Source: CAZSXU01 sp964610505 (GTDB lineage: Bacteria > Arandabacterota > Arandabacteria > JAGLYR01). Taken from it: a stretch of DNA of 64,000 nucleotides. The position numbers and the translations under genes are program-made. Under the pieces are notes generated by a model. The model did not search any database, was not told where the DNA came from, and saw nothing but the letters and a program-made list of their open reading frames with translations. Where the stretch lies: positions 1 to 64,000 of the forward strand of contig CAZSXU010000010.1 of NCBI GenBank assembly GCA_964610505.1, read 5' to 3'. Shown piece by piece: positions 44,037 to 53,352 of this stretch (its first letter is position 1; each line of letters begins with the position of its first letter).

Positions 44037-46727
44037 GTGTCCAACGCAGTTTGCCGGTGGAGCCGTCTTGCGTTCTGCCTGCTGGGCTTCACCCTCGTTC
44101 TGACCCACCCGGTCTTCGCAGCCAACGGCAAGCTCTCGGGCTCGGTGATTGACGTCGAATCCGGGGATCCGCTTGCATACGCAAATGTGATGGTCCTGGA
44201 CACCCAGCTCGGTGCGGCGTCGAAGATGGACGGTACGTTCCTGATCCCCGGGGTCCCCGAGGGTACGTATACCCTGAAGGTGATGATGATGGGGTACCAG
44301 GATGGGCTCCTGGAAAACGTCCGCGTCGATGCCAACCGGACGACGGAGATCAGCTTCGAGCTTAGCCCCACGGTGTTTGAGAATCTGATTCCGACGGTCG
44401 AGGTTGTGGGGCAGAGCAAGGACATCCATGTGGAGGAGTCCGGGTCGGTCAGGACGATTGACACGGACGACGTCAAGGTGCGGGCCATCGATACGGTGGA
44501 AGAAGCCATCGCAACGACGGCCGGGGTGACCTTTCACGGAGGCCAAATCCACGTTCGGGGTGGGCGATCCTCGGAGGTCAAGTACTACGTCGATGGAACG
44601 CAGGTGACGAACCCCTTCGTCGTCGGCAACTCGATGGATTTGTCGTTGGCGTCGGTCTCGGACATCAACGTTCTCTCCGGGGGTTTCGACGCCGAGTACG
44701 GAAACGCGCAGTCGGGCATCATCAATTTCGTGACCAAGGAGGGAAGCGGCAAGTACTCGGGAATGATGAAATTCGTGACGGATGACTTCGGGGCGCCCGA
44801 CAAGACCTACTACAACATGGACAACATTCTGCTGGGATTCGGCGGGCCCATGTGGGGCAAGAATCTGTTCTTCTACCTGTCGGGCGAGGCATCCTGGTCC
44901 GACTCCTACCTGCCGACCGAGGAGAAACGGACGCGGTACGAACTGGGCCCGATTTCGCTTCATGATCGCCAGCAGAACAGCTACTCGGGGCAGGCGAAGG
45001 TCACTTACTTCCTGAGCCCGACCAAGAAAATGGGAGGGGAGTATCTGTTCTCGCGCGACCGCTTCGATCTTTACGATCATGCTTTCAGCCGCGTAGGGTA
45101 CTGGTCCGCGGCACAAAACGAGTGGTGGCCTTGGGCGAAGGATCCGACCTACACGTACTACTGCGGGCCCGAGCACACGCCCAACGCGACACAGACGCAT
45201 GAAACCTACAAGATGTCGTGGCGGCACACGGTCAGTGCCGCGACCTTCTACGAGGCCAGGGCCAGCTACTACGTGTCTACCGAAACGCGGAAGGTCGCAG
45301 ACCAGGAGCCGTGGGAGTACAACTCGGTATATTTCACCAGCGACACGCAGCTGGATCCGATGAACCGCTTCTTCGCGATTCAGGGGGACGCACCGCTCTG
45401 GCGGGAGTACGAGACGGGCATGTTGACTCTCCGCGCGGACCTGACCTCGCAGGTTTCCCAGGCGCATCAGGTGCGAACGGGTTTCATGGGGAACTACTAC
45501 GACCTGGATATGTTCGAGGCCCTCTGGCCGTCGAGCGCCAATCCAACGGGAGTCTACCACGACATCTATCACCTGTATTCCTGGGGGGGGGCTCTCTACA
45601 TTCAGGACCGGATGCGGTATGAGGGCATGATCGTCAACGCTGGCTTGCGCTGGGACTTCTACGATCCGGGTCGGGCGGCCGTGGTCACCGCCAGCCAGAG
45701 GCTGGCCCTTCTCGGAGAGGGGGCGCACAAGGCGACACTCGGTTCCCGACTCGTCAAGCAGTTGAGTCCGCGACTGGGGATGGCCTATCCCATTTCGGAT
45801 CGCCAGGTGCTCCATTTTCATTACGGGCGTTTCTACGAGATTCCGCCGCTGTCGTATCTTTACTCGTACAACGGGCAGCAGGTAACAGCGGGCAACACGA
45901 TCGTCGGAAACGTGTTCCTGAGACCGCAGACCACGATCGCCTACGAGATGGGCGTGGAGCACCAATTGACCCGCAACCTGGCGCTGGACGCGACCATTTT
46001 CTACAAGGACATCTTCGGGTTGGTGGGGACCGACCTCGAGACGAACCAGGAGAGTTCCAGCTCGAGAATCGCTCACACGTACTTCAACAAGGATTACGGC
46101 TCCGTTCGCGGGTTCGAGCTGAGTCTTAACAAGCGTTTCAGTCACCGTTTCGCGGGAAGCCTAGGCTACACGTTTTCGCGAGCGACCGGGTCCAGCTCCA
46201 GCGAGCGGCTGGGATACCAGGTGGCGCTGTCCAACTATACTCGCGAACCCATCACCGAGCTTGCGCTCGACTGGGATCAGACGCACATGATCAGCGCCAA
46301 CCTCTATCTGGCGGAGCCCGGTGTGTGGGGCGTGAACGTGGATCTCAACTGGGCTTCGGGCGTTCCCTACACGCCGACCGATCTGGATCAGAGGGAAATC
46401 GAGCCGGAGCAGATCAATGCCGGGCGGTTGCCTGCGACGCTGGAGGTGAATCTGAAGGCAGACAAGCGCTATAAGATCTACGGGCAGGAGTTCATGCTCT
46501 TCCTCCAGGGCGACAACATTCTGGACCGGAAGAACATCTGGTTGCTGGCTCCGGGCCGGGAGAACGGGAACTACCAGGCCGCATATACAATGGACGGAAT
46601 CGTAGGCGGGGCGTACAACGAGGCGGACGTAGTAGAGTCGAGCAACGACCGCCTAATCTCGCTCCACGACCCGGAAGCGTATCAGCCGGGCCGGCGGTTC
46701 AAGGTGGGAATCCAGGTGGACTGGTAG
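44037..46727 (+). CDS. TonB-dependent receptor with carboxypeptidase-regulatory domain (copy 1)
   Basis: An 896-residue outer-membrane receptor. I start it at the GTG at 44037, since GGGAGGTGA lies right in front of it and the paralogue has the same layout. Signal peptide about 1-30 (ending VFAANG); carboxypeptidase-regulatory beta-sandwich about 31-110 (GKLSGSVIDVESGDPLAYANVMV); plug domain about 120-250 (RGGRSSEVKYYVDGTQVTNPF); then a 22-strand-type barrel ending in a C-terminal Trp (QPGRRFKVGIQVDW). It takes up large substrates using TonB energy; the ligand is unknown, and no clear TonB box was located. About four of five residues are identical by eye to the next gene, a tandem duplication. 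Confidence 0.92.
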   Translation: MSNAVCRWSRLAFCLLGFTLVLTHPVFAANGKLSGSVIDVESGDPLAYANVMVLDTQLGAASKMDGTFLIPGVPEGTYTLKVMMMGYQDGLLENVRVDANRTTEISFELSPTVFENLIPTVEVVGQSKDIHVEESGSVRTIDTDDVKVRAIDTVEEAIATTAGVTFHGGQIHVRGGRSSEVKYYVDGTQVTNPFVVGNSMDLSLASVSDINVLSGGFDAEYGNAQSGIINFVTKEGSGKYSGMMKFVTDDFGAPDKTYYNMDNILLGFGGPMWGKNLFFYLSGEASWSDSYLPTEEKRTRYELGPISLHDRQQNSYSGQAKVTYFLSPTKKMGGEYLFSRDRFDLYDHAFSRVGYWSAAQNEWWPWAKDPTYTYYCGPEHTPNATQTHETYKMSWRHTVSAATFYEARASYYVSTETRKVADQEPWEYNSVYFTSDTQLDPMNRFFAIQGDAPLWREYETGMLTLRADLTSQVSQAHQVRTGFMGNYYDLDMFEALWPSSANPTGVYHDIYHLYSWGGALYIQDRMRYEGMIVNAGLRWDFYDPGRAAVVTASQRLALLGEGAHKATLGSRLVKQLSPRLGMAYPISDRQVLHFHYGRFYEIPPLSYLYSYNGQQVTAGNTIVGNVFLRPQTTIAYEMGVEHQLTRNLALDATIFYKDIFGLVGTDLETNQESSSSRIAHTYFNKDYGSVRGFELSLNKRFSHRFAGSLGYTFSRATGSSSSERLGYQVALSNYTREPITELALDWDQTHMISANLYLAEPGVWGVNVDLNWASGVPYTPTDLDQREIEPEQINAGRLPATLEVNLKADKRYKIYGQEFMLFLQGDNILDRKNIWLLAPGRENGNYQAAYTMDGIVGGAYNEADVVESSNDRLISLHDPEAYQPGRRFKVGIQVDW

Positions 46728-47189
46728 GAGTCGAGTCGGGGGCTTGGGAAGGACGAAGGACATGGAGCGGCTTCCCCTCTTGAAGAGAGTGGGGAGAAGG
46801 TGATTGTTCTTGGCAATTCTGGAGGATTCTGGCGATGAAGGGTCGGGCGTCCGGAGGACGTGGAAGGAACCGCATCGGGAAGCTGTCGCGCCAGGGCCTG
46901 TACGGAGGCTACCGGCGGCGTCAAAAACCCCTTGACAGTTCTCGAGTGCTTTCGTATAGTCCGTTTATCCTAAAGGGTTGCCATTGGCGGGGTTCGCCCA
47001 CCGGCAGCCCTGGGGAAGACAGTCGTAAGGAAATCGGACAGTTTCCCGCTTCTTGGGCGGGATCCGCCCCGGATGACTGCCCTTTGCGAATACGCGCCCC
47101 CTGAGCACTGGCGCGTACTCGCGCCCCTGGCGTTCCCATCCGGAGGGTCGCTAGGCCGCGCGTGCGGTCTATGAAAGGAGATGAGCGTC
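46728..47189 (+). other. spacer between the receptor copies, with promoter and structured leader
   Basis: About 460 bp. It contains a promoter (46932-46960) and a leader of about 220 nt with hairpins GGGCGG/CCGCCC (47055-47069) and TACGCGCC/GGCGCGTA (47091-47117). A frame at 46835-47104 has a good ribosome-binding site but an implausible composition, so I did not call it. Confidence 0.5.
46932..46960 (+). promoter_or_regulatory. promoter of the second TonB-dependent receptor
   Basis: TTGACA at 46932-46937, 17 bp, TATAGT at 46955-46960. The hexamers are the same as in the first copy, but the surrounding leader differs. Confidence 0.7.
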
Positions 47190-49877
47190 GTGACCAGAGC
47201 AGTTTGCCGGTCAAGCCCCGCGCTATTCCTCTTGTTGGGCTTCACCCTTGTCGTACCCTGCCCGGCTTTGGCTGCCAGCGGCAAGATCTCCGGTACGGTG
47301 GTCGATGCCGAGACCGGTGATCCACTTCCCTACGCGAATGTGATTGTGTTGGATACCCAGTTGGGTGCCGCAACCCGGGGGGACGGGAAGTACCTGATAC
47401 AGGCGGTTCCCGAGGGGACCTACACCCTCAAGGTGATGATGATGGGGTACCAGGACGGACTCAAGGAAGCCGTTCGAGTCGATGCCAACCGGACCACGGT
47501 GGCCGACTTCCAATTGAGTGAAACGACCGTCATGGTGATTCCCACGGTTGAGGTCGTCGAGGAGAGGAAGGACATCCATTTGGAGGAGTCCGGCTCGGTC
47601 CAAACCATCGACACCGACGACGTGAAAGTGAGAGCCATCGATACGGTGGAGGAGGCGATCGCAACGACGGCCGGAGTGACCTTTCACGGAGGCCAGATTC
47701 ACGTTCGGGGCGGTCGATCCTCGGAGGTGAAATACTACGTCGATGGAACACAGGTGACGGATCCTTTCGTAGGCGGAACTTCGCTGGATCTGTCGCTGGC
47801 GTCCGTGTCGGACATCAACGTTCTGTCCGGAGGATTCGACGCCGAGTACGGAAACGCTCAGTCGGGAATCATCAACTTCGTGACCAAAGAGGGCGGGAAC
47901 AACTACTCCGGAATGCTCAAGTACATGACGGATGATTTCGGGGCGCCCGATAAGACGTACTACAACTCCGACAACGTGTTGATCGGTTTCGGCGGGCCTC
48001 TCTGGGGCCGGAACCTGTTCTTCTACATTTCGGGAGAAGCGTCCTGGTCGGATACGTATCTGAACACGGGGGAGGAGAGATCTCGGTACGAGCTGGGTCC
48101 GGTCTCTTTCCACGATCGCCAGCAGAACAGCTATTCGGGCCAGGCGAAGTTCACGTATTTCTTCAGCCCGACCAAGAAGATGGGAGGCGAGTACCTGTTT
48201 TCCCGGGATCGCTTCGACACCTATGACCATGCGTTCAGCCGTACGGGGTACTGGTCGGAGTCGATTGACGAATGGTGGCCCTGGGCCAAGGATTCGACCT
48301 ACACCTACTATGCGGGCCCCGAGCACACGCCCAACGTCAAGCAGGTGCATGAGACCTACAAGATGTCCTGGCGGCATACGTTGAGCGCGGCAACCTTCTA
48401 CACGGCTCGTGCGAGCTACTATGTTTCGCTCGAGGAACGCAAGGTGAAGAACCAGAATCCGTGGGAGTACGATCCGGTGTTCTTCTCGAGCGACAACTAC
48501 CTGGATCCGATGAACCGGTTCTTCGTCATTCGCGGCGATTCGCCGTTGTGGCGGCGGTACCGCACGGGCATGCTCACCGTCCGTGGCGACCTGACGTCTC
48601 AAGTTTCCAAGTCGCATCAGGTCCGGACCGGGTTCACCGGAAACTACTATGACCTGGACATGTTCGAGGCGCTCTATCCCTCCTCGACGGATCCCGAGGG
48701 AATCTACCACGACAAGTACCACCTGTACTCCTGGGGCGGTGCGCTCTACGTTCAGGACAAGATGCGCTATGAGAGCATGATCGTCAATGCGGGGATCCGG
48801 TGGGACTTCTACGACCCGGGCCGGAAAGCCGTGATCAACGCCAACCAGCGGCTGGCTCTGCTCGAGGAGGGGGTTCACAAGGCGACATTGGGATCGCGGC
48901 TCGTGGCGCAGTTGAGCCCCCGGTTGGGTATGGCCTACCCGATCTCGGACCGGCAGGTACTGCATTTCCACTACGGCCGTTTCTATGAGATTCCTCCGCT
49001 GTCGTACCTCTACGAGTACAACGGACAGGCGGTGTCGGCGGGCGGGACAATCGTTGGAAACGTGTTTCTTGAGCCGCAGACGACAATTGCGTACGAGATG
49101 GGCGTGGAACACCAGCTCACGCGCAATGTGGCTCTCGATGCCACGATTTTCTATAAGGATATCTTCGGCCTGGTCGGGACGGATCTGGAAACGAACCAGG
49201 AGAGTTCCAGTTCCCGAATCGCTCACACGTACTTCAACAAAGACTACGGATCGGTCCGCGGGTTCGAGCTGAGCCTGAACAAGCGGTTCAGTTTCCGCTT
49301 TGCCGGAAGCATGAGCTACACGTATTCGAAAGCGACGGGTTCCAGTTCCAGTGAGAGATTGGGATACCAGGTGGCGCTTGAGAACTTCAGCCGAGAGCCC
49401 ATCACGGAGCTTCCGCTGGACTGGGATCAGCAGCACGTTCTCAGTGCAAACCTTTACGTGGCGGAGCCGGGAGTGTGGGGCGTGAACTTCGACTTTGAAT
49501 ATGCAACGGGGGTTCCGTATACGCCTCAGGAGCTTCAGGACAAGGAGATCGAAGCCGACCAGATCAACTCCGGGCGCTTGCCATCGACCTTCGAAGTCAA
49601 TCTCAAGGCTGACAAGCGGTACAAGATTTACGGTCAAGAGTTCTCGCTCTTCCTGGAGGGGAAGAACATCCTGGACGAGAAGAACATCTGGCTGCTGGCT
49701 CCCGGAAGAGAGAACGGCAACTACCAGGCGGCGTACACGATGGAAGGGATTTCAGGGGGCGCCTACAACCTCGCGGATGTCGTGGAGTCCAGCGAGGATC
49801 GTCTCATGCCGCTCTATGATCCGGAAGTGTACTATCCCGGACGCCGGTTCAAAGTCGGGATTTCGGTTGACTGGTAG
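47190..49877 (+). CDS. TonB-dependent receptor with carboxypeptidase-regulatory domain (copy 2)
   Basis: An 895-residue outer-membrane receptor, paralogue of the preceding gene with the same domain order and matching barrel strands. Start: the GTG at 47190 lies 8 nt after AAGGAG; the ATG at 47181 is too close to it. Differences cluster in a few plug and barrel loops (for example TDPFVGGTSL against TNPFVVGNSM; TGEERSRYELG against TEEKRTRYELG), which points to altered substrate contacts or partners rather than loss of function. A promoter of its own lies upstream. The following gene starts 48 bp later and seems to share the transcript. Confidence 0.92.
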   Translation: MTRAVCRSSPALFLLLGFTLVVPCPALAASGKISGTVVDAETGDPLPYANVIVLDTQLGAATRGDGKYLIQAVPEGTYTLKVMMMGYQDGLKEAVRVDANRTTVADFQLSETTVMVIPTVEVVEERKDIHLEESGSVQTIDTDDVKVRAIDTVEEAIATTAGVTFHGGQIHVRGGRSSEVKYYVDGTQVTDPFVGGTSLDLSLASVSDINVLSGGFDAEYGNAQSGIINFVTKEGGNNYSGMLKYMTDDFGAPDKTYYNSDNVLIGFGGPLWGRNLFFYISGEASWSDTYLNTGEERSRYELGPVSFHDRQQNSYSGQAKFTYFFSPTKKMGGEYLFSRDRFDTYDHAFSRTGYWSESIDEWWPWAKDSTYTYYAGPEHTPNVKQVHETYKMSWRHTLSAATFYTARASYYVSLEERKVKNQNPWEYDPVFFSSDNYLDPMNRFFVIRGDSPLWRRYRTGMLTVRGDLTSQVSKSHQVRTGFTGNYYDLDMFEALYPSSTDPEGIYHDKYHLYSWGGALYVQDKMRYESMIVNAGIRWDFYDPGRKAVINANQRLALLEEGVHKATLGSRLVAQLSPRLGMAYPISDRQVLHFHYGRFYEIPPLSYLYEYNGQAVSAGGTIVGNVFLEPQTTIAYEMGVEHQLTRNVALDATIFYKDIFGLVGTDLETNQESSSSRIAHTYFNKDYGSVRGFELSLNKRFSFRFAGSMSYTYSKATGSSSSERLGYQVALENFSREPITELPLDWDQQHVLSANLYVAEPGVWGVNFDFEYATGVPYTPQELQDKEIEADQINSGRLPSTFEVNLKADKRYKIYGQEFSLFLEGKNILDEKNIWLLAPGRENGNYQAAYTMEGISGGAYNLADVVESSEDRLMPLYDPEVYYPGRRFKVGISVDW

Positions 49878-49925
49878 CTCCGTCCGAATTGAGATTGGCG
49901 AGATCGGGTAAGGAGGGAGAGTAGC

Positions 49926-52073
49926 GTGATAGATCGCAGCTGTGGGTTGTGCGGACGCTCGAGCGCTCCCCCGGGAGCGGTTGCCGGGCTCGTGCTCCTC
50001 GTGGTGGTGCTGGGATGGTTTGCCGCCGACGCGGGGTGGGCGATGCCTCCCGTGGACTCGGAGTATTACGTCGCCGGAGGTGAGATTTTCAAATCGCCCC
50101 AAGTGAACGACTTTGGGCAGCGTATTCACACCGTGGGTCTTCTGGCCATGCGGATCTCCAACGTAGGGGTCTTCGGGGCGAACTGGATCTCGCCCCTCTC
50201 GTACCGGGTGGCGCCGTTTCCCTCCGGGGAATGGCCCTCGGGGTCGGGCAACGATTACCTCTGGGCCGCGGGGCTCTGGGTCGGTGGGATCACATCGCAG
50301 GGCGACACGCTGGTGACGGCCGCCGTCTATCAGGGAGAGTTCGTCGCAAATGCCTCCGGCCTGGACTACATTCGGGAATCGGCCGAGGGAAGGGTGGGGG
50401 GTGCCCCTGAGGAGGGCGACTGCCGAGCGGGAGACGACGACGGTGACGGGCTTTGCGATGAAGATTTTCTGGACGGCTATGACAACGACGGTGATGGCGT
50501 CGTCGATGAGGACTTTGCGGCGTTTTCCCAGCAGATGTTCTCCAGCGTGTACTATGATACGGCGAGCTGGTTCAATGAGTATATCACGAACCCCGAAGAT
50601 CATCACCACCCGCTGGGCCTCAAGGTTCAACAGTCCAGCTATGCCTGGTCGCAGCCGAGTGTGGACGACTTCGTGGGCATCGATTACGTCGTGACGAATA
50701 TCGACACGGTGAACACCATTGCGTATGCGTACGTGGGATACATGGTCGATTCCGACTGCGGGCCTAATTCCTTCGGGGCCAACATTGCGAGGGACGACTG
50801 GTCGGACTATATCGAATTCGACACGCTGTACACGGCGCCGGGGTCCGAACCGGAATCTCTGCATATCAGCCTGGCCTACATGTGGGACGACCCGGGAGGA
50901 GACGACGGCGAGACAGCCCGAGGTATCCTGGGAGTGATGTTCCTGGGCCACAAGACGGACCCCCAAGGTGAGTTTGCACCGGCCCAGGTGGGAATCCACG
51001 CGTATCGGAACTGGTCCGGATCCGGGGAGGACCCGGAGAACGATGGGTATCGCTACACGTATCTGATGGGGAATTCCCACTCGGGGACCACGATTGACAC
51101 GAAGGTGCCGAAGGCCGACGACTGGCGATTCATGGTATCGGCGGGGCCGTTTGCCGAAGTGCGGCCGGGTTCTACGATCACGTTCCAGGTAGCCTTCGTC
51201 GCCGGGCAGCGGGATCCCGACATGGACAACTACTCACGCGGCAACGAAGTCGAGCAGAGGCAGTTCCTTGGGACCCTGATTGAAAACGCGATTCAAGCCC
51301 AGCGGGTCTATGGAACGAGTCAACCTCACTGGCGGACTTCGGCTCCGCCGCCGCCGCCCAATCTTCGCCTGACTCCGGGCCACGCACACGTGGTGATCGA
51401 ATGGGACGATTACCCGGAGACCATTGGCGACCCCTTCACCGGGATCATGGACTTCGGCGGCTACCAGGTCTGGAAGAACGTCGGTTGGGACCGGACGTCG
51501 TCGCAGCCCATGCCGTCGGGGTGGCGATTGATTGAGGACGTCAACATCTCAGAGCTGGCATCGGTGGCAACGGGCCTGCACGGCGTGGGCAAGTATCGCT
51601 ATGTGGACAAGGATGTTCATGACGGTTTTCCGTACTGGTATGCCGTGAGCTCCTATGACACGGGCGAAGGCCAGTTTGACTTCATGAATCGGAACGTCAG
51701 AATGTACGGGAGCTACAGTCAGTCCTTCGGTCTGGTGTACCCGCGATCGGCGAGCCATGAGACTCTGGACCAGGTTCGAGTGGTACCGAACCCGTTCCGG
51801 CTCGAAGCGGAGTGGGATCTGGCGGAGACCGAGTTCGAGTACTCCGGCAAGCGGATCTGCTTCCAGAACCTGCCGGACCGGGCGACGGTTCGGATCTATA
51901 CGTTGGCCGGAGATCTGGTTGAAGTTCTGGAGCACAGCGCGATCGGGGCGGAGTCCGAAACGTGCTGGAACCTGATTACTAGAAACGACCAGGAGATGGT
52001 AAGCGGAATCTATCTGTATCATGTCGATTCTCCGATCGGCTCGAAGGTCGGCAAGTTCGCCGTGATTCGATGA
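49926..52073 (+). CDS. secreted protein with calcium-loop motifs and T9SS-like C-terminal domain
   Basis: A 715-residue exported protein. The GTG at 49926 has AAGGAGGGAG upstream; signal peptide about 1-39. Two Asp-rich loops near residues 171-200 (DDDGDGLCDEDF, DNDGDGVVDEDF) match EF-hand/thrombospondin type-3-like calcium sites. The middle part has no family I recognise. The last 90 residues (VVPNPFRLEAEW ... TVRIYTLAGDLVEVL ... MVSGIYLYHVD) form a sorting domain like that of T9SS cargo. It lies between the receptor and the PorV-like genes and is probably secreted and held on the surface; PorV-type proteins carry such cargo in Bacteroidota. The role is inferred from context. Confidence 0.75.
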   Translation: MIDRSCGLCGRSSAPPGAVAGLVLLVVVLGWFAADAGWAMPPVDSEYYVAGGEIFKSPQVNDFGQRIHTVGLLAMRISNVGVFGANWISPLSYRVAPFPSGEWPSGSGNDYLWAAGLWVGGITSQGDTLVTAAVYQGEFVANASGLDYIRESAEGRVGGAPEEGDCRAGDDDGDGLCDEDFLDGYDNDGDGVVDEDFAAFSQQMFSSVYYDTASWFNEYITNPEDHHHPLGLKVQQSSYAWSQPSVDDFVGIDYVVTNIDTVNTIAYAYVGYMVDSDCGPNSFGANIARDDWSDYIEFDTLYTAPGSEPESLHISLAYMWDDPGGDDGETARGILGVMFLGHKTDPQGEFAPAQVGIHAYRNWSGSGEDPENDGYRYTYLMGNSHSGTTIDTKVPKADDWRFMVSAGPFAEVRPGSTITFQVAFVAGQRDPDMDNYSRGNEVEQRQFLGTLIENAIQAQRVYGTSQPHWRTSAPPPPPNLRLTPGHAHVVIEWDDYPETIGDPFTGIMDFGGYQVWKNVGWDRTSSQPMPSGWRLIEDVNISELASVATGLHGVGKYRYVDKDVHDGFPYWYAVSSYDTGEGQFDFMNRNVRMYGSYSQSFGLVYPRSASHETLDQVRVVPNPFRLEAEWDLAETEFEYSGKRICFQNLPDRATVRIYTLAGDLVEVLEHSAIGAESETCWNLITRNDQEMVSGIYLYHVDSPIGSKVGKFAVIR

Positions 52074-52162
52074 AGACGGGCTGGTGCAGCCATACGGCGC
52101 GAACGGCGAATCTTCTCCACGGGGAAGACCGCCCGTGCTTGATCAAGGGAAAGGGGGCTCTG

Positions 52163-53140
52163 GTGTTGAAGCGTACAGTGGTGGCAGTGGCGGCCTTGAT
52201 GGTGTTGATGGTCGCAGCGCCTGCCTCGGGGAGCTATATTTTTGAGAAGGTGGGCACCGTGGGGGCGCAGTTCCTCAAGATCGGCGTGGGGGCGAGGGCG
52301 ACCGCCATGGGAGAGGCGTTTGTGCCGATTGCTGACGATGCCAGCACCATCTACTGGAACCCGGCGGGCATCGCCCGGATTTCGGGGAGTGAAATAACCC
52401 TCAACCACAGCAGCTGGCCGGCGGATATCTCCCACCAGTTCGCCGGAGCCGTCTTTTCATACGTCACGATCCCGGGTGTATTCGCCGTGAGTATCGCGGC
52501 CCTTCAGATGGATCCGATGCGTGAGCTGACGGCGAATCGCCCGGAAGGCACCGGTAAGATGTTCGACGCCGGCGACATGGCTCTCGGGCTCACGTATGCT
52601 CGTTCGCTGACCGACCGTTTCAGCTTCGGAGGAACACTCAAGTGGCTCCACATGGGACTGGCGGATGAAAAGGCCGAGGGATTCGTGGGGGACTTCGGGA
52701 CCCTGTATGACACCGGGTTCCGCGGCGTGAAGATTGGAATGGTGGTCCAGAGTCTCGGCCCGGGAATGAAATTCGTGGAACAGGAGTTCCCGATGCCCGT
52801 GACCTTCAAGTTCGGTGTCTCCACGAACCTGGTTGACCAGCAGTGGCATCTGCTGCAAGGTGCTTTTGAGTTCAACCACCCGAGCGACGGGGCCGAGCGG
52901 GTCAATCTGGGCGCCGAGTATTTCCTCAAACAGTTCGAGCCAAAACTGCGGTTGGCGCTGCGCGGCGGCTATAGATTCAACCGAGACGAAGAAGGATTGA
53001 CGACCGGGTTTGGCGTGGAGTTCCCCTTCGTCCCCATCGGGTTTCAGATGAAACCCTCGCGCTGCAACGTCGACTACTGCTATGCGGACATGGGCCGTCT
53101 GGGGGGAAGCCACAAGATTTCGGTCGGGCTGGCATATTAG
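52163..53140 (+). CDS. PorV/PorQ-family outer-membrane protein
   Basis: A 325-residue exported barrel protein. I prefer the GTG at 52163, with GGGGG five nt upstream, since the longer frame from 52070 adds a non-signal extension. The signal peptide ends near PASGSY. The family motif QFLKIGVGARATAMGEAFVPIADDAS ... YWNPAGIA (about 35-70) is the hallmark of PorV/PorQ/UPF0164 proteins, FadL-like barrels. In T9SS, PorV is the shuttle that delivers cargo to the sortase PorU. The gene follows a protein with a sorting domain by 90 bp and ends at a terminator. No PorK, PorL, PorM, PorN or SprA gene is in the window. Confidence 0.85.
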   Translation: MLKRTVVAVAALMVLMVAAPASGSYIFEKVGTVGAQFLKIGVGARATAMGEAFVPIADDASTIYWNPAGIARISGSEITLNHSSWPADISHQFAGAVFSYVTIPGVFAVSIAALQMDPMRELTANRPEGTGKMFDAGDMALGLTYARSLTDRFSFGGTLKWLHMGLADEKAEGFVGDFGTLYDTGFRGVKIGMVVQSLGPGMKFVEQEFPMPVTFKFGVSTNLVDQQWHLLQGAFEFNHPSDGAERVNLGAEYFLKQFEPKLRLALRGGYRFNRDEEGLTTGFGVEFPFVPIGFQMKPSRCNVDYCYADMGRLGGSHKISVGLAY

Positions 53141-53193
53141 GACGTGCGCGAACGGGTTGTTCTGTATTGGGACGGTGGTGTACCGCACATGGG

Positions 53194-53230
53194 GAGGCAG
53201 CGCTGCATCGCTTGCGGCGCTGCCTCTATT
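53194..53230 (+). terminator. intrinsic terminator after the PorV-like gene
   Basis: A perfect 10-bp stem (53194-53203 with 53217-53226) followed by TATTAT, only modestly U-rich. Confidence 0.55.
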
Positions 53231-53352
53231 ATGCGTATATATAACAGGTGGTGAAGCACGTCGCGCGAAACGCCGCTCGGAACCGTGCGGCGGGGCACGG
53301 TGGTGCGGCCCTGAATCCCCCGGACTTCGACTACGGAGAGGGTGAGGTGTCT

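Noticed and set aside
46835..47104. An 89-codon frame between the receptor genes with a good Shine-Dalgarno
   Set aside because: It overlaps the promoter of the second receptor and has an unlikely composition with no signal or motif.
43818..47189. Cobalamin or other known riboswitch in the receptor leaders
   Set aside because: The leaders fold into hairpins but lack the conserved boxes of the cobalamin, TPP or FMN classes that I could check by eye.
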